From a virus: a DNA stretch of 24,863 nucleotides. Under the pieces are notes generated by a model. It had not been told where the DNA came from. It saw only the letters and a program-made list of their open reading frames with translations, and made no database searches. This document shows, piece after piece, positions 24,116-24,863 of this stretch (positions are counted from its first letter, which is position 1; every line of letters begins with the position of its first letter). Where the stretch lies: positions 1 through 24,863 of the IMG/VR virus record IMGVR_UViG_3300007540_000095. The stretch is one strand, 5' to 3'. A program made the position numbers and the translations under genes.

Positions 24116-24863
24116 TTAACCGAATACTATCGCCATAGCAATAGCTTTGCCTGTAGAAACTCCGCCAGCAGTACCTGCCGACCCTGTATAACCTATATCG
24201 CCTGCAGATCCTGTATAACCAGCGCCTGCTGACCCGGTATAGCCTATATCACCTGCTGACCCTGTATAACCTATATCGCCTTGTATACCTGCACTGCCGG
24301 TATAACCTATATCGCCTTGTATACCTGCACTACCGGTATAACCTATATCGCCTTGTATACCTGCCGACCCTGTATACCCTATATCGCCTTGTATACCTGC
24401 ACTGCCTGTATAACCTATATCGCCTTGTATACCTGCACTACCGGTATAACCTATATCGCCTTGTATACCTGCACTACCGGTATAACCTATATCACCTGCA
24501 ACGCCTGCTGAACCGGTATAACCTATATCGCCTTGTATACCTGCACTACCGGTATAACCTATATCGCCTTGTATACCTGCCGACCCTGTATACCCTATAT
24601 CGCCTGCAACGCCTGCTGAACCGGTATAACCTATATCGCCTGCAACGCCTGCTGACCCTGTATAACCTATATCGCCTTGTATACCTGCACTGCCTGTATA
24701 ACCTATATCGCCTTGTATACCTGCACTACCGGTATAACCTATATCACCTGCAACGCCTGCCGACCCTGTATAACCTATATCGCCTGCTGACCCTGTATAA
24801 CCTATATCGCCTTGTATACCTGCACTGCCTGTATAACCTATATCGCCTTGTATACCTGCACTA
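24116..24863 (-). CDS. Collagen-like repeat fibre protein, partial (5' end outside window)
   Basis: An open minus-strand frame enters from the right edge (first full codon at 24862) and ends TAA at 24118-24116, giving 248 visible residues. Nearly all are Gly-X-Y triplets built from a 12-residue unit GSAGIQGDIGYT, with variants GSAGVAGDIGYT and a shorter GSAGDIGYT. One triplet is broken (GSA-GA-GYT). The C-terminus leaves the repeat and ends GGVSTGKAIAMAIVFG, a tail I associate with marine phage collagen-like proteins. Collagen repeats form trimeric rods, so this is probably a fibre shaft. No start codon is in the window, so total length is unknown. It is the first gene of the fibre block seen here. 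Confidence 0.85.
   Translation of the reverse strand, partial: SAGIQGDIGYTGSAGIQGDIGYTGSAGDIGYTGSAGVAGDIGYTGSAGIQGDIGYTGSAGIQGDIGYTGSAGVAGDIGYTGSAGVAGDIGYTGSAGIQGDIGYTGSAGIQGDIGYTGSAGVAGDIGYTGSAGIQGDIGYTGSAGIQGDIGYTGSAGIQGDIGYTGSAGIQGDIGYTGSAGIQGDIGYTGSAGIQGDIGYTGSAGDIGYTGSAGAGYTGSAGDIGYTGSAGTAGGVSTGKAIAMAIVFG
24174..24863 (-). repeat. 36-bp (and 27-bp) coding tandem repeats
   Basis: About 19 back-to-back units encode GSAGIQGDIGYT-like collagen repeats. Most are 36 bp; a few lack one triplet trio and are 27 bp. Units vary at synonymous sites (GGT/GGC/GGG; AGT versus TCA/TCG for the same Ser) in a mosaic order. The array continues beyond the right edge. There are no unique spacers and the frame is continuous. 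Confidence 0.92.

Noticed and set aside
24281-24863. CRISPR-like array with 36-bp period, and a plus-strand Cys/Tyr-rich ORF across it
   Set aside because: Units are contiguous with no unique spacers and encode collagen Gly-X-Y triplets on the minus strand; the plus ORF is a repeat shadow.
1-24863. tRNA, rRNA, insertion sequence or integrase
   Set aside because: No cloverleaf-like CCA-ended element, transposase motif or attachment-like direct repeat was recognised in either strand; gaps are too short for most of these.

Overview
The window is a contiguous piece of a tailed double-stranded DNA phage genome. Every gene I can support lies on the minus strand, so the biological reading order runs from 24863 down to 1. 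It is AT-rich and tightly packed, with several stop/start overlaps of the TAATG or ATGA type and only three non-coding gaps above 100 bp. Gene order (terminase, HNH, HK97-type portal, protease/capsid, connector, neck, tail terminator, tail tube, two frameshift-linked tail chaperones, tape measure, minor tail proteins) is that of a long non-contractile-tailed (siphovirus-like) phage with an HK97 capsid. No sheath gene is seen. The collagen-like protein ending in GKAIAMAIVFG, the small beta-rich protein beside it and the overall composition resemble uncultured marine phages. The host cannot be told from this sequence.

Region by region, in transcription order: (1) 24863-21061 holds the fibre/adhesin block: a collagen-like repeat protein cut by the window edge, a small beta-rich virion-type protein, a glycine-rich adhesin, a seven-bladed beta-propeller adhesin sharing the adhesin's N-terminal anchor, and a tail-fibre assembly chaperone-like protein. 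(2) 20942-17773 is a two-gene sugar cassette with four predicted catalytic domains (GT4+GT2, then GT-A+FkbM methyltransferase), bordered by two gaps of about 120 bp. (3) 17653-14409 holds a coiled-coil/single-membrane-span protein, the large terminase, an HNH nuclease and the portal. (4) 14419-11705 is one long ORF fusing prohead protease, a His-rich and acidic linker and the HK97 major capsid protein, with two strong internal ribosome binding sites. (5) 11625-8511 holds a head-tail connector carrying a LamG-type domain, a large neck protein and a tail terminator. (6) 8497-1 holds the tail tube protein, the chaperone pair, an 1818-residue tape measure, a minor tail protein and a partial tail structural protein.

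The genes work together as a virion-building programme. Expression level appears to be set at RNA level: hairpins sit about 31 nt after both the capsid and the tail-tube genes, a canonical A_AAA_AAC slippery site with a hairpin sets the chaperone ratio, and nested starts can make capsid protein independently of protease. The strongest points for follow-up are the frameshift signal, the nested protease/capsid ORF, the LamG domain embedded in a connector, and the compact glycan-building cassette.
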